Source: Siphonodentalium dalli
Taxonomy: Eukaryota > Mollusca > Scaphopoda > Gadilida > Siphonodentaliidae
Direction of reading: 5' to 3'
Assembly: GCA_032622095.1 (NCBI GenBank)
Contig: CP136066.1
Span: 47,154,911 to 47,218,910, forward strand
Length of the DNA stretch: 64,000 nucleotides
In this document: positions 1-13,496 of the stretch, one piece after another
How positions within the stretch are numbered: position 1 is the stretch's first letter
Layout: each line of letters begins with the position of its first letter
Notes under the pieces: model-generated
What the model saw: the letters and a program-made list of their open reading frames with translations, nothing else
The model's database searches: none
What the model was told of the DNA's origin: nothing
Translations under genes and position numbers: made by a program

Positions 1-3000
1 TCCTACCGCGATGTGTTTCTCATCACTTTATTCTCCCTACCGCGGAGTGTTTCTCATCACTTTAATCATCCTACCGCGAGGTGTTTCTCATCACTTTAAT
101 CAACCTATACCGCGGAGTGTTTCTCATCACTTTAATCACACTATACCGCGGAGTGTTTCTCATCACTTTAATCACACTATACCGCGGAGTGTTTCTCATC
201 ACTTTAATCATCCTACCGCGAGGTGTTTCTCATCACTTTAATCACCCTATACCGCGGAGTGTTTCTCATCACTTTAATCACCCTATACCGCGGAGTGTTT
301 CTCATCACTTTAATCACACTATACCGCGGAGTGTTTCTCATCACTTTAATTACACTATACCTCGGAGTGTTTCTCATCACTTTAATCACACTATACCGCG
401 GAGTGTTTCTCATCACTTTAATCACACTATACCACGGAGTGTTCATCATTACTTTAATTACCATACCGAGGAGTCTTTCTCATCACTTTAATTACCCTAC
501 CGCGGAGTGTTTCTCGCCACTTTAATTACCCTACCGCGGAGTGTTTCTCATCACTTTATTCTCCCTACCGCGGAGTGTTTCTCGTCACTTTAATCATCCT
601 ACCGCGGGGTGTTTCTCATCACTTTAATCACACTATACCACGGAGTGTTTCTCATCACTTTAATCACACTATACCGCGGAGTGTTTCTCATCACTTTAAT
701 CACACTATACCGCGGAGTGTTTCTCATCACTTTAATCACACTATACCGCGGAGTGTTTCTCATCACTTTAATCACACTATACCGCGGAGTGTTTCTCATC
801 ACTTTAATTACCCTATACCGCGGAGTGTTTCTCGTCACTTTAATTACCCTATACCGCAGAGTGTTTCTCATCACTTTAGTCACACTATACCACGGAGTGT
901 TTCTCATCACTTTAATCACACTATACCGCGGAGTGTTTCTCATCACTTTAATCACACTATACCGCGGAGTGTTTCTCATCACTTTAATTACTCTACCGCA
1001 GAGTGTTTCTCATCACTTTAATCACACTATACCGCGGAGTGTTTCTCGTCACTTTAATTACCCTACCGCAGAGTGTTTCTCATCACTTTAATCACACTAT
1101 ACCACGGAGTGTTTCTCATCACTTTAATTACCCTATACCGCGGAGTGTTTCTCGTCACTTTAATTACCCTATACCGCAGAGTGTTTCTCATCACTTTAAT
1201 CACACTATACCACGGAGTGTTTCTCATCACTTTAATCACACTATACCGCGGAGTGTTTCTCATCACTTTAATCACACTATACCGCGGAGTGTTTCTCGTC
1301 ACTTTAATTACACTATACCACGGAGTGTTTCTCATCACTTTAATCACACTATACCGCGGAGTGTTTCTCATCACTTTAATCACCCTATACCGCGGAGTGT
1401 TTCTCATCACTTTAATCACACTATACCGCGGAGTGTTTCTCATCACTTTAATTACCCTACCGCAGAGTGTTTCTCATCACTTTAATCACACTATACCACG
1501 GAGTGTTTCTCATCACTTTAATTACCCTACCGCAGAGTGTTTCTCATCACTTTAATCACACTATACCGCGGAGTGTTTCTCATCACTTTAATCACACTAT
1601 ACCGCGGAGTGTTTCTCATCACTTTAATCACACTATACCGCGGAGTGTTTCTCATCACTTTAATCACACTATACCGCGGAGTGTTTCTCGTCACTTTAAT
1701 TACCCTACCGCAGAGTGTTTCTCATCACTTTAATCACACTATACCACGGAGTGTTTCTCATCACTTTAATCACACTATACCGCGGAGTGTTTCTCATCAC
1801 TTTAATCACACTATACCGCGGAGTGTTTCTCGTCACTTTAATTACACTATACCACGGAGTGTTTCTCATCACTTTAATTACACTATACCGCGGAGTGTTT
1901 CTCATCACTTTAATCACACTATACCGCGGAGTGTTTCTCGTCACTTTAATTACACTATACCACGGAGTGTTTCTCATCACTTTAATCACACTATACCGCG
2001 GAGTGTTTCTCATCACTTTAATCACACTATACCGCGGAGTGTTTCTCATCACTTTAATCACCCTATACCGCGGAGTGTTTCTCATCACTTTAATCACACT
2101 ATACCACGGAGTGTTTCTCATTACTTTAATTACACTATACCACGGAGTGTTTCTCATCACTTTAATTACACTATACCACGGAGTGTTTCTCATCACTTTA
2201 ATCACCCTATACCGCGGAGTGTTTCTCATCACTTTAATCACACTATACCGCGGAGTGTTTCTCATCACTTTAATCACACTATACCGCGGAGTGTTTCTCA
2301 TCACTTTAATCACACTATACCACGGAGTGTTTCTCATCACTTTAATCACACTATACCACGGAGTGTTTCTCATCACTTTAATCACACTATACCGCGGAGT
2401 GTTTCTCATCACTTTAATCACCCTATACCGCGGAGTGTTTCTCATCACTTTAATCACACTATACCACGGAGTGTTTCTCATTACTTTAATTACACTATAC
2501 CACGGAGTGTTTCTCATCACTTTAATTACCCTACCGCAGAGTGTTTCTCATCACTTTAATCACACTATACCGCGGAGTGTTTCTCATCACTTTAATCACA
2601 CTATACCGCGGAGTGTTTCTCATCACTTTAATCACACTATACCGCGGAGTGTTTCTCATCACTTTAATCACACTATACCGCGGAGTGTTTCTCATCACTT
2701 TAATCACACTATACCACGGAGTGTTTCTCGTCACTTTAATCACACTATACCGCGGAGTGTTTCTCATCACTTTAATCACACTATACCGCGGAGTGTTTCT
2801 CGTCACTTTAATTACCCTACCGCAGAGTGTTTCTCATCACTTTAATTACCCTACCGCGGAGTGTTTCTCATCACTTTAATCACACTATACCGCGGAGTGT
2901 TTCTCATCACTTTAATCACACTATACCGCGGAGTGTTTCTCATCACTTTAATCACACTATACCACGGAGTGTTTCTCATCACTTTAATCACACTATACCA

Positions 3001-6000
3001 CGGAGTGTTTCTCATCACTTTAATCACACTATACCGCGGAGTGTTTCTCATCACTTTAATCACCCTATACCGCGGAGTGTTTCTCATCACTTTAATCACA
3101 CTATACCACGGAGTGTTTCTCATTACTTTAATTACACTATACCACGGAGTGTTTCTCATCACTTTAATTACCCTACCGCAGAGTGTTTCTCATCACTTTA
3201 ATCACACTATACCGCGGAGTGTTTCTCATCACTTTAATCACACTATACCACGGAGTGTTTCTCGTCACTTTAATCACACTATACCGCGGAGTGTTTCTCA
3301 TCACTTTAATCACACTATACCGCGGAGTGTTTCTCATCACTTTAATTACACTATACCGCGGAGTGTTTCTCGCCACTTTAATCACACTATACCGCGGAGT
3401 GTTTCTCATCACTTTAATCACACTATACCACGGAGTGTTTCTCATCACTTTAATCACACTATACCGCGGAGTGTTTCTCATCACTTTAATTACCCTAGCG
3501 CAGAGTGTTTCTCACCACTTTACTCACCCCATACCGCGGAGTGTTTCTCATCACTTTAATCACACTATACCGCGGAGTGTTTCTCATCACTTTAATCACA
3601 CTATACCGCGGAGTGTTTCTCATCACTTTAATCACACTATACCGCGGAGTGTTTCTCATCACTTTAATCACACTATACCGCGGAGTGTTTCTCATCACTT
3701 TAATCACGCTATACCGCGGAATGTTTCTCATCACTTTAATCACACTATACCGCGGAGTGTTTCTCATCACTTTAATCACACTATACCGCAGAGTGTTTCT
3801 CATCACTTTAATCACACTATACCACGGAGTGTTTCTCATCACTTTAATCACACTATACCGCGGAGTGTTTCTCATCACTTTAATCACACTATACCGCGGA
3901 GTGTTTCTCATCACTTTAATCACACTATACCACGGAGTGTTTCTCGTCACTTTAATCACACTATACCACGGAGTGTTTCTCATCACTTTAATCACACTAT
4001 ACCGCGGAGTGTTTCTCATCACTTTAATCACACTATACCACGGAGTGTTTCTCGTCACTTTAATCACACTATACCGCGGAGTGTTTCTCATCACTTTAAT
4101 CACACTATACCGCGGAGTGTTTCTCATCACTTTAATCACACTATACCACGGAGTGTTTCTCATCACTTTAATCACACTATACCACGGAGTGTTTCTCATC
4201 ACTTTAATCACACTATACCGCGGAGTGTTTCTCATCACTTTAATCACACTATACCACGGAGTGTTTCTCATCACTTTAATCACACTATACCACGGAGTGT
4301 TTCTCATCACTTTAATCACACTATACCGCGGAGTGTTTCTCATCACTTTAATCACACTATACCACGGAGTGTTTCTCATCACTTTAATCACACTATACCG
4401 CGGAGTGTTTCTCATCACTTTAATCACACTATACCGCGGAGTGTTTCTCATCACTTTAATCACACTATACCGCGGAGTGTTTCTCATCACTTTAATCACA
4501 CTATACCACGGAGTGTTTCTCATCACTTTAATCACACTATACCGCGGAGTGTTTCTCATCACTTTAATTACCCTACCGCAGAGTGTTTCTCATCACTTTA
4601 ATCACACTATACCGCGGAGTGTTTCTCGTCACTTTAATTACCCTACCGCAGAGTGTTTCTCATCACTTTACTCACCCCATACCGCGGAGTGTTTCTCATC
4701 ACTTTAATCACACTATACCGCGGAGTGTTTCTCATCACTTTAATCACACTATACCGCGGAGTGTTTCTCATCACTTTAATCACACTATACCGCGGAGTGT
4801 TTCTCGTCACTTTAATTACCCTACCGCAGAGTGTTTCTCGTCACTTTAATTACCCTACCGCGGAGTGTTTCTCATCACTTTAATCACACTATACCGCGGA
4901 GTGTTTCTCATCACTTTAATCACACTATACCGCGGAGTGTTTCTCATCACTTTAATCACACTATACCGCAGAGTGTTTCTCATCACTTTAATTACAATAT
5001 ACCGCGGAGTGTTTCTCGTCACTTTAATTACCCTACCGCGGAGTGTTTCTCATCACTTTAATCACACTATACCACGGAGTGTTCCTCATCACTTTAATTA
5101 CCCTACCGAGGAGTCTTTCTCATCACTTTAATCACCCTACCGCGGAGTGTTTCTCATCACTTTAATCACATTATACTGCGGAGTGTTTCTCGTCACTTTA
5201 TTCACCCTACCGCGGAGTGTTTCTCGTCACTTTAATCACCCTACCGCGGAGTGTTTCTCATCACTTTAATCACCCTACCGCGAGATGTTTATTATCACTT
5301 TAATCACCATACCGCGAAGTGTTTCTCCCCACTTTAATCACCCTATATCGCGGAGTGTTTCTCATCACTTTAATTACCCTACCGCGGAGTGTTTCTCATC
5401 ACTTTAATCACCCTACCGCGGAGTGTTTCTCATCACTTTAATCACCCTACCGCGAGATGTTTATTATCACTTTAATCACCCTACCGCGGAGTGTTTCTCA
5501 CCACTTTACTCACCCCATACCGCGGAGTGTTTCTCATCACTTTAATCACACTATACCGCGGAGTGTTTCTCACCACTTTAATCACCCCATACCGCGGAGT
5601 GTTTCTCATCACTTTAATCACACTATACCGCGGAGTGTTTCTCATCACTTTAATCACACTATACCGCGGAGTGTTTCTCATCACTTTAATCACACTATAC
5701 CGCGGAGTGTTTCTCATCACTTTAATCACACTATACCGCAGAGTGTTTCTCATCACTTTAATTACACTATACCGCGGAGTGTTTCTCGTCACTTTAATTA
5801 CCCTACCGCGGAGTGTTTCTCATCACTTTAATCACACTATACCACGGAGTGTTCCTCATCACTTTAATTACCCTACCGAGGAGTCTTTCTCATCACTTTA
5901 ATCACCCTACCGCGGAGTGTTTCTCATCACTTTAATCACATTATACTGCGGAGTGTTTCTCGTCACTTTATTCACCCTACCGCGGAGTGTTTCTCGTCAC

Positions 6001-6555
6001 TTTAATCACCCTACCGCGGAGTGTTTCTCATCACTTTAATCACCCTACCGCGAGATGTTTATTATCACTTTAATCACCATACCGCGAAGTGTTTCTCCCC
6101 ACTTTAATCACCCTATATCGCGGAGTGTTTCTCATCACTTTAATTACCCTACCGCGGAGTGTTTCTCATCACTTTAATCACCCTACCGCGGAGTGTTTCT
6201 CATCACTTTAATCACCCTACCGCGAGATGTTTATTATCACTTTAATCACCCTACCGCGGAGTGTTTCTCACCACTTTACTCACCCCATACCGCGGAGTGT
6301 TTCTCATCACTTTAATCACACTATACCGCGGAGTGTTTCTCATCAATTTAATCACCCTACCGCGGAGTGTTTCTCATCCCTTTAATCACTCTACGGCGGA
6401 GTGTTTCTCATCAATTTAATCACCCTACCGCGACGTGTTTCTCATCACTTTAATCACCCTATCGCGGAATGTTTCTCATCACTTTACTCACCCTATACCG
6501 CGGAGTGTTTCTCATCACTTTAATCACCCTACCGCGGAGTGTTTCTTTTCATTTT

Positions 6556-6625
6556 AAGCAACGTCGAGCTCGATTAGTCCTTGGATGGGTAACCGGCTTA
6601 TGATTCCGGCTGCTGTGAACTTTCG
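6556..6625 (+). pseudogene. 5S rRNA gene fragment (copy 1)
   Basis: The segment AAGCAACGTC...TTAGTCCTTGGATGGGTAAC...TGCTGTGAAC aligns with the 3' two thirds of animal 5S rRNA, roughly nucleotides 45-118, including the regions of box A, the intermediate element and box C. The 5' third is absent: it is replaced by satellite (GTGTTTCTTTTCATTTT). Several consensus positions are changed, so it is a relic and not a functional gene. Satellite resumes at about 6640 after ACTTCCGCAC. Confidence 0.8.
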
Positions 6626-8742
6626 GTGTGACTTCCGCACGGAGTGTTTCTCATCACTTTAATCACACTATACCGCGGAGTGTTTCTCATCACTTTAATT
6701 ACCCTACCGCAGAGTGTTTCTCACCACTTTAATCACACTATACCGCGGAGTGTTTCTCGTCACTTTAATCACACTATACCGCGGAGTGTTTCTCATCACT
6801 TTAATCACACTATACCGAGGAGTGTTTCTCATCACTTTAATCACACTATACCGCGGAGTGTTTCTCATCACTTTAATCACACTATACCGCGGAGTGTTTC
6901 TCATCACTTTAATCACACTATACCGCGGAGTGTTTCTCATCACTTTAATCACACTATACCGCGGAGTGTTTCTCATCACTTTAATCACACTATACCACGG
7001 AGTGTTTCTCATCACTTTAATTACCCTACCGCAGAGTGTTTCTCATCACTTTAATCACACTATACCACGGAGTGTTTCTCATCACTTTAATCACACTATA
7101 CCGCGGAGTGTTTCTCATCACTTTAATCACACTATACCGCGGAGTGTTTCTCATCACTTTAATCACACTATACCGCGGAGTGTTTCTCATCACTTTAATC
7201 ACACTATACCGCGGAATGTTTCTCGCCACTTTAATTACCCTACCGCAGAGTGTTTCTCATCACTTTAATCACACTATACCGCGGAATGTTTCTCGCCACT
7301 TTAATTACCCTATCGCGGAGTGTTTCTCATCACTTTATTCACCCTACCGCGGAGTGTTTCTCATCACTTTAATCACACTATACCGCGGAATGTTTCTCAT
7401 CACTTTAATTACACTATACCGCGGAATGTTTCTCATCACTTTAATTACACTATACCGTGGAGTGTTTCTCATCACTTTAATCACACTATACCGCGGAATG
7501 TTTCTCATCACTTTAATCACACTATACCGCGGAGTGTTTCTCATCACTTTAATCACACTATACCGCGGAGTGTTTCTCATCACTTTAATCACACTATACC
7601 GCGGAGTGTTTCTCATCACTTTAATCACACTATACCGCGCAGTGTTTCTCATCACTTTAATCACACTATACCGCGGAGTGTTTCTCATCACTTTACTCAC
7701 CCCATACCACGGAGTGTTTCTCATCACTTTAATCACACTATACCACGGAGTGTTTCTCATCACTTTAATCACACTATACCGCGGAGTGTTTCTCATCACT
7801 TTAATCACACTATACCGCGGAGTGTTTCTCATCACTTTAATCACACTATACCGCAGAGTGTTTCTCATCACTTTAATTACACTATACCGCGGAGTGTTTC
7901 TCATCACTTTAATCACACTATACCGAGGAGTGTTTCTCATCACTTTAATCACACTATACCACGGAGTGTTTCTCATCACTTTAATTACCCTACCGCAGAG
8001 TGTTTCTCATCACTTTAATCACACTATACCACGGAGTGTTCCTCATCACTTTAATTACCCTACCGAGGAGTCTTTCTCATCACTTTAATCACCCTACCGC
8101 GGAGTGTTTCTCATCACTTTAATCACATTATACTGCGGAGTGTTTCTCGTCACTTTATTCACCCTACCGCGGAGTGTTTCTCGTCACTTTAATCACCCTA
8201 CCGCGGAGTGTTTCTCATCACTTTAATCACCCTACCGCGAGATGTTTATTATCACTTTAATCACCATACCGCGAAGTGTTTCTCCCCACTTTAATCACCC
8301 TATATCGCGGAGTGTTTCTCATCACTTTAATTACCCTACCGCGGAGTGTTTCTCATCACTTTAATCACCCTACCGCGGAGTGTTTCTCATCACTTTAATC
8401 ACCCTACCGCGAGATGTTTATTATCACTTTAATCACCCTACCGCGGAGTGTTTCTCACCACTTTACTCACCCCATACCGCGGAGTGTTTCTCATCACTTT
8501 AATCACACTATACCGCGGAGTGTTTCTCATCAATTTAATCACCCTACCGCGGAGTGTTTCTCATCCCTTTAATCACTCTACGGCGGAGTGTTTCTCATCA
8601 ATTTAATCACCCTACCGCGACGTGTTTCTCATCACTTTAATCACCCTATCGCGGAATGTTTCTCATCACTTTACTCACCCTATACCGCGGAGTGTTTCTC
8701 ATCACTTTAATCGCCCTACCGCGGAGTGTTTCTTTTCATTTT

Positions 8743-8812
8743 AAGCAACGTCGAGCTCGATTAGTCCTTGGATGGGTAACCGGCTTATGATTCCGGCTGC
8801 TGTGAACTTTCG
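8743..8812 (+). pseudogene. 5S rRNA gene fragment (copy 2)
   Basis: Same 5S fragment with the same junctions as the copy at 6556, 2187 bp downstream. The shared breakpoints show that it was copied as part of the satellite higher-order unit and was not independently inserted. Confidence 0.8.
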
Positions 8813-11580
8813 GTGTGACTTCCGCACGGAGTGTTTCTCATCACTTTAATCACACTATACCGCGGAGTGTTTCTCATCACTTTAATTACCCTACCGCAGA
8901 GTGTTTCTCATCACTTTAATCACACTATACCGCGGAGTGTTTCTCATCACTTTAATCACACTATACCGCGGAGTGTTTCTCATCACTTTAATCACACTAT
9001 ACCGCGGAGTGTTTCTCATCACTTTAATCACACTATACCGCGGAGTGTTTCTCATCACTTTAATCACACTATACCACGGAGTGTTTCTCATCACTTTAAT
9101 TACCCTACCGCAGAGTGTTTCTCATCACTTTAATCACACTATACCACGGAGTGTTTCTCATCACTTTAATCACACTATACCGCGGAGTGTTTCTCATCAC
9201 TTTAATCACACTATACCGCGGAGTGTTTCTCATCACTTTAATCACACTATACCGCGGAGTGTTTCTCATCACTTTAATCACACTATACCGCGGAATGTTT
9301 CTCGCCACTTTAATTACCCTACCGCAGAGTGTTTCTCATCACTTTAATCACACTATACCGCGGAATGTTTCTCGCCACTTTAATTACCCTATCGCGGAGT
9401 GTTTCTCATCACTTTAATCACCCTACCGCGGAGTGTTTCTCATCACTTTAATCACACTATACCGCGGAATGTTTCTCATCACTTTAATTACACTATACCG
9501 CGGAATGTTTCTCATCACTTTAATTACACTATACCGCGGAGTGTTTCTCATCACTTTAATCACACTATACCGCGGAATGTTTCTCATCACTTTAATCACA
9601 CTATACCGCGGAGTGTTTCTCATCACTTTAATCACACTATACCGCGGAGTGTTTCTCATCACTTTAATCACACTATACCGCGGAGTGTTTCTCATCACTT
9701 TAATCACACTATACCGCGCAGTGTTTCTCATCACTTTAATCACACTATACCGCGGAGTGTTTCTCATCACTTTACTCACCCCATACCACGGAGTGTTTCT
9801 CATCACTTTAATCACACTATACCACGGAGTGTTTCTCATCACTTTAATCACACTATACCGCGGAGTGTTTCTCATCACTTTAATCACACTATACCGCGGA
9901 GTGTTTCTCATCACTTTAATCACACTATACCGCAGAGTGTTTCTCATCACTTTAATTACACTATACCGCGGAGTGTTTCTCATCACTTTAATCACACTAT
10001 ACCGAGGAGTGTTTCTCATCACTTTAATCACACTATACCACGGAGTGTTTCTCATCACTTTAATTACCCTACCGCAGAGTGTTTCTCATCACTTTAATCA
10101 CACTATACCGCGGAGTGTTTCTCATCACTTTAATCACACTATACCGCGGAGTGTTTCTCATCACTTTAATCACACTATACCGCGGAGTGTTTCTCATCAC
10201 TTTAATCACACTATACCGCGGAGTGTTTCTCATCACTTTAATCACACTATACCACGGAGTGTTTCTCATCACTTTAATTACCCTATACCGCGGAGTGTTT
10301 CTCATCACTTTAATCACACTATACCGCGGAGTGTTTCTCATCACTTTAATCACACTATACCGCAGAGTGTTTCTCATCACTTTAATCACACTATACCGCG
10401 GAGTGTTTCTCGTCACTTTAATCACACTATACCACGGAGTGTTTCTCATCACTTTAATTACCCTACCGCAGAGTGTTTCTCATCACTTTAATCACACTAT
10501 ACCACGGAGTGTTCCTCATCACTTTACTCACCCCATACCGCGGAGTGTTTCTCATCACTTTAATTACACTATACCACGGAGTGTTTCTCATCACTTTAAT
10601 CACACTATACCACGGAGTGTTTCTCATCACTTTAATCACACTATACCACGGAGTGTTTCTCATCACTTTAATCACACTATACCACGGAGTGTTTCTCATC
10701 ACTTTAATCACACTATACCGCGGAGTGTTTCTCATCACTTTAATCACACTATACCGCGCAGTGTTTCTCATCACTTTAATCACACTATACCGCGGAGTGT
10801 TTCTCATCACTTTAATCACACTATACCACGGAGTGTTTCTCATCACTTTAATTACCCTACCGCAGAGTGTTTCTCATCACTTTAATCACACTATACCGCG
10901 GAGTGTTTCTCATCACTTTAATCACACTATACCACGGAGTGTTTCTCATCACTTTAATCACACTATACCGCGGAGTGTTTCTCATCACTTTAATTACCCT
11001 AGCGCAGAGTGTTTCTCACCACTTTACTCACCCCATACCGCGGAGTGTTTCTCATCACTTTAATCACACTATACCGCGGAGTGTTTCTCATCACTTTAAT
11101 CACACTATACCGCGGAGTGTTTCTCATCACTTTAATCACACTATACCGCGGAGTGTTTCTCATCACTTTAATCACACTATACCGCGGAGTGTTTCTCATC
11201 ACTTTAATCACGCTATACCGCGGAATGTTTCTCATCACTTTAATCACACTATACCGCGGAGTGTTTCTCATCACTTTAATCACACTATACCGCAGAGTGT
11301 TTCTCATCACTTTAATCACACTATACCACGGAGTGTTTCTCATCACTTTAATCACACTATACCGCGGAGTGTTTCTCATCACTTTAATCACACTATACCG
11401 CGGAGTGTTTCTCATCACTTTAATTACCCTACCGCAGAGTGTTTCTCATCACTTTAATCACACTATACCGCGGAGTGTTTCTCATCACTTTAATCACACT
11501 ATACCGCGGAGTGTTTCTCATCACTTTAATCACACTATACCGCGGAGTGTTTCTCATCACTTTAATTACCCTACCGCAGA

Positions 11581-13496
11581 GTGTTTCTCATCACTTTAAT
11601 CACACTATACCGCGGAGTGTTTCTCGTCACTTTAATCACACTATACCGCGGAGTGTTTCTCATCACTTTAATCACACTATACCGCGGAGTGTTTCTCGTC
11701 ACTTTAATCACACTATACCACGGAGTGTTTCTCATCACTTTAATTACCCTACCGCAGAGTGTTTCTCATCACTTTAATCACACTATACCACGGCGTGTTT
11801 CTCATCACTTTAATTACCCTACCGCAGAGTGTTTCTCATCACTTTAATCACACTATACCGCGGAGTGTTTCTCGTCACTTTAATTACCCTACCGCAGAGT
11901 GTTTCTCATCACTTTAATCACACTATACCGCGGAGTGTTTCTCATCACTTTAATCACACTATACCGCGGAGTGTTTCTCGTCACTTTAATCACACTATAC
12001 CGCGGAGTGTTTCTCATCACTTTAATCACACTATACCACGGAGTGTTTCTCATCACTTTAATCACACTATACCGCGGAGTGTTTCTCATCACTTTAATCA
12101 CCCTACCGCGGAGTGTTTCTCATCACTTTAATCACACTATACCGCGGAATGTTTCTCATCACTTTAATCACACTATACCGCGGAGTGTTTCTCATCACTT
12201 TAATCACACTATACCGCGGAGTGTTTCTCATCACTTTAATCACCCTACCGCGGAGTGTTTCTCATCACTTTAATCACCCTACCGCGGAGTGTTTCTCATC
12301 ACTTTAATCACACTATACCGCGGAGTGTTTCTCATCACTTTAATCACACTATACCGCGGAGTGTTTCTCATCACTTTAATCACACTATACCACGGAGTGT
12401 TTCTCATCACTTTAATCACACTATACCGCGGAGTGTTTCTCATCACTTTAATCACACTATACCGCGGAGTGTTTCTCATCACTTTAATCACACTATACCG
12501 CGGAGTGTTTCTCATCACTTTAATTACCCTACCGCAGAGTGTTTCTCATCACTTTAATCACACTATACCGCGGAGTGTTTCTCGTCACTTTAATCACACT
12601 ATACCGCGGAGTGTTTCTCATCACTTTAATCACACTATACCGCGGAGTGTTTCTCGTCACTTTAATCACACTATACCACGGAGTGTTTCTCATCACTTTA
12701 ATTACCCTACCGCAGAGTGTTTCTCATCACTTTAATCACACTATACCACGGCGTGTTTCTCATCACTTTAATTACCCTACCGCAGAGTGTTTCTCATCAC
12801 TTTAATCACACTATACCGCGGAGTGTTTCTCGTCACTTTAATTACCCTACCGCAGAGTGTTTCTCATCACTTTAATCACACTATACCGCGGAGTGTTTCT
12901 CATCACTTTAATCACACTATACCGCGGAGTGTTTCTCGTCACTTTAATCACACTATACCGCGGAGTGTTTCTCATCACTTTAATCACACTATACCACGGA
13001 GTGTTTCTCATCACTTTAATCACACTATACCGCGGAGTGTTTCTCATCACTTTAATCACCCTACCGCGGAGTGTTTCTCATCACTTTAATCACACTATAC
13101 CGCGGAATGTTTCTCATCACTTTAATCACACTATACCGCGGAGTGTTTCTCATCACTTTAATCACACTATACCGCGGAGTGTTTCTCATCACTTTAATCA
13201 CCCTACCGCGGAGTGTTTCTCATCACTTTAATCACCCTACCGCGGAGTGTTTCTCATCACTTTAATCACACTATACCGCGGAGTGTTTCTCATCACTTTA
13301 ATCACACTATACCGCGGAGTGTTTCTCATCACTTTAATCACACTATACCACGGAGTGTTTCTCATCACTTTAATCACACTATACCACGGAGTGTTTCTCA
13401 TCACTTTAATCACACTATACCGCGGAGTGTTTCTCATCACTTTAATCAACCTACCGCGGAGTGTTTCTCACCACTTTACTCACCCCATACCGCGGA
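11581..13496. repeat. 958-bp tandem higher-order duplication in the satellite
   Basis: The monomer order and variant positions from 11581 recur from 12539, exactly 958 bp later; open frames in the two copies translate identically over more than 700 bp. 958 bp is consistent with a mixture of 36-mers and 34-mers. The near identity implies a very recent duplication. Confidence 0.85.

Larger units (their letters stand above)
5871..10120. repeat. 2.1-2.2 kb higher-order duplication in the satellite
   Basis: The block containing the rare sequence CATTATACTGCGGAGTG, the GATGTTTATTATCAC variants and the 5S fragment occurs twice with an offset of 2187 bp (5S fragments at 6556 and 8743). Further right the same monomer order recurs with an offset of 2079 bp (for example 7320 against 9399), so the second copy has lost about 108 bp, which equals three 36-mers. 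Part of the block is also present at 5105 (offset 770 from 5875), and a shorter version appears near 14.96-15.68 kb. This indicates recent segmental duplication and unequal exchange. Confidence 0.85.
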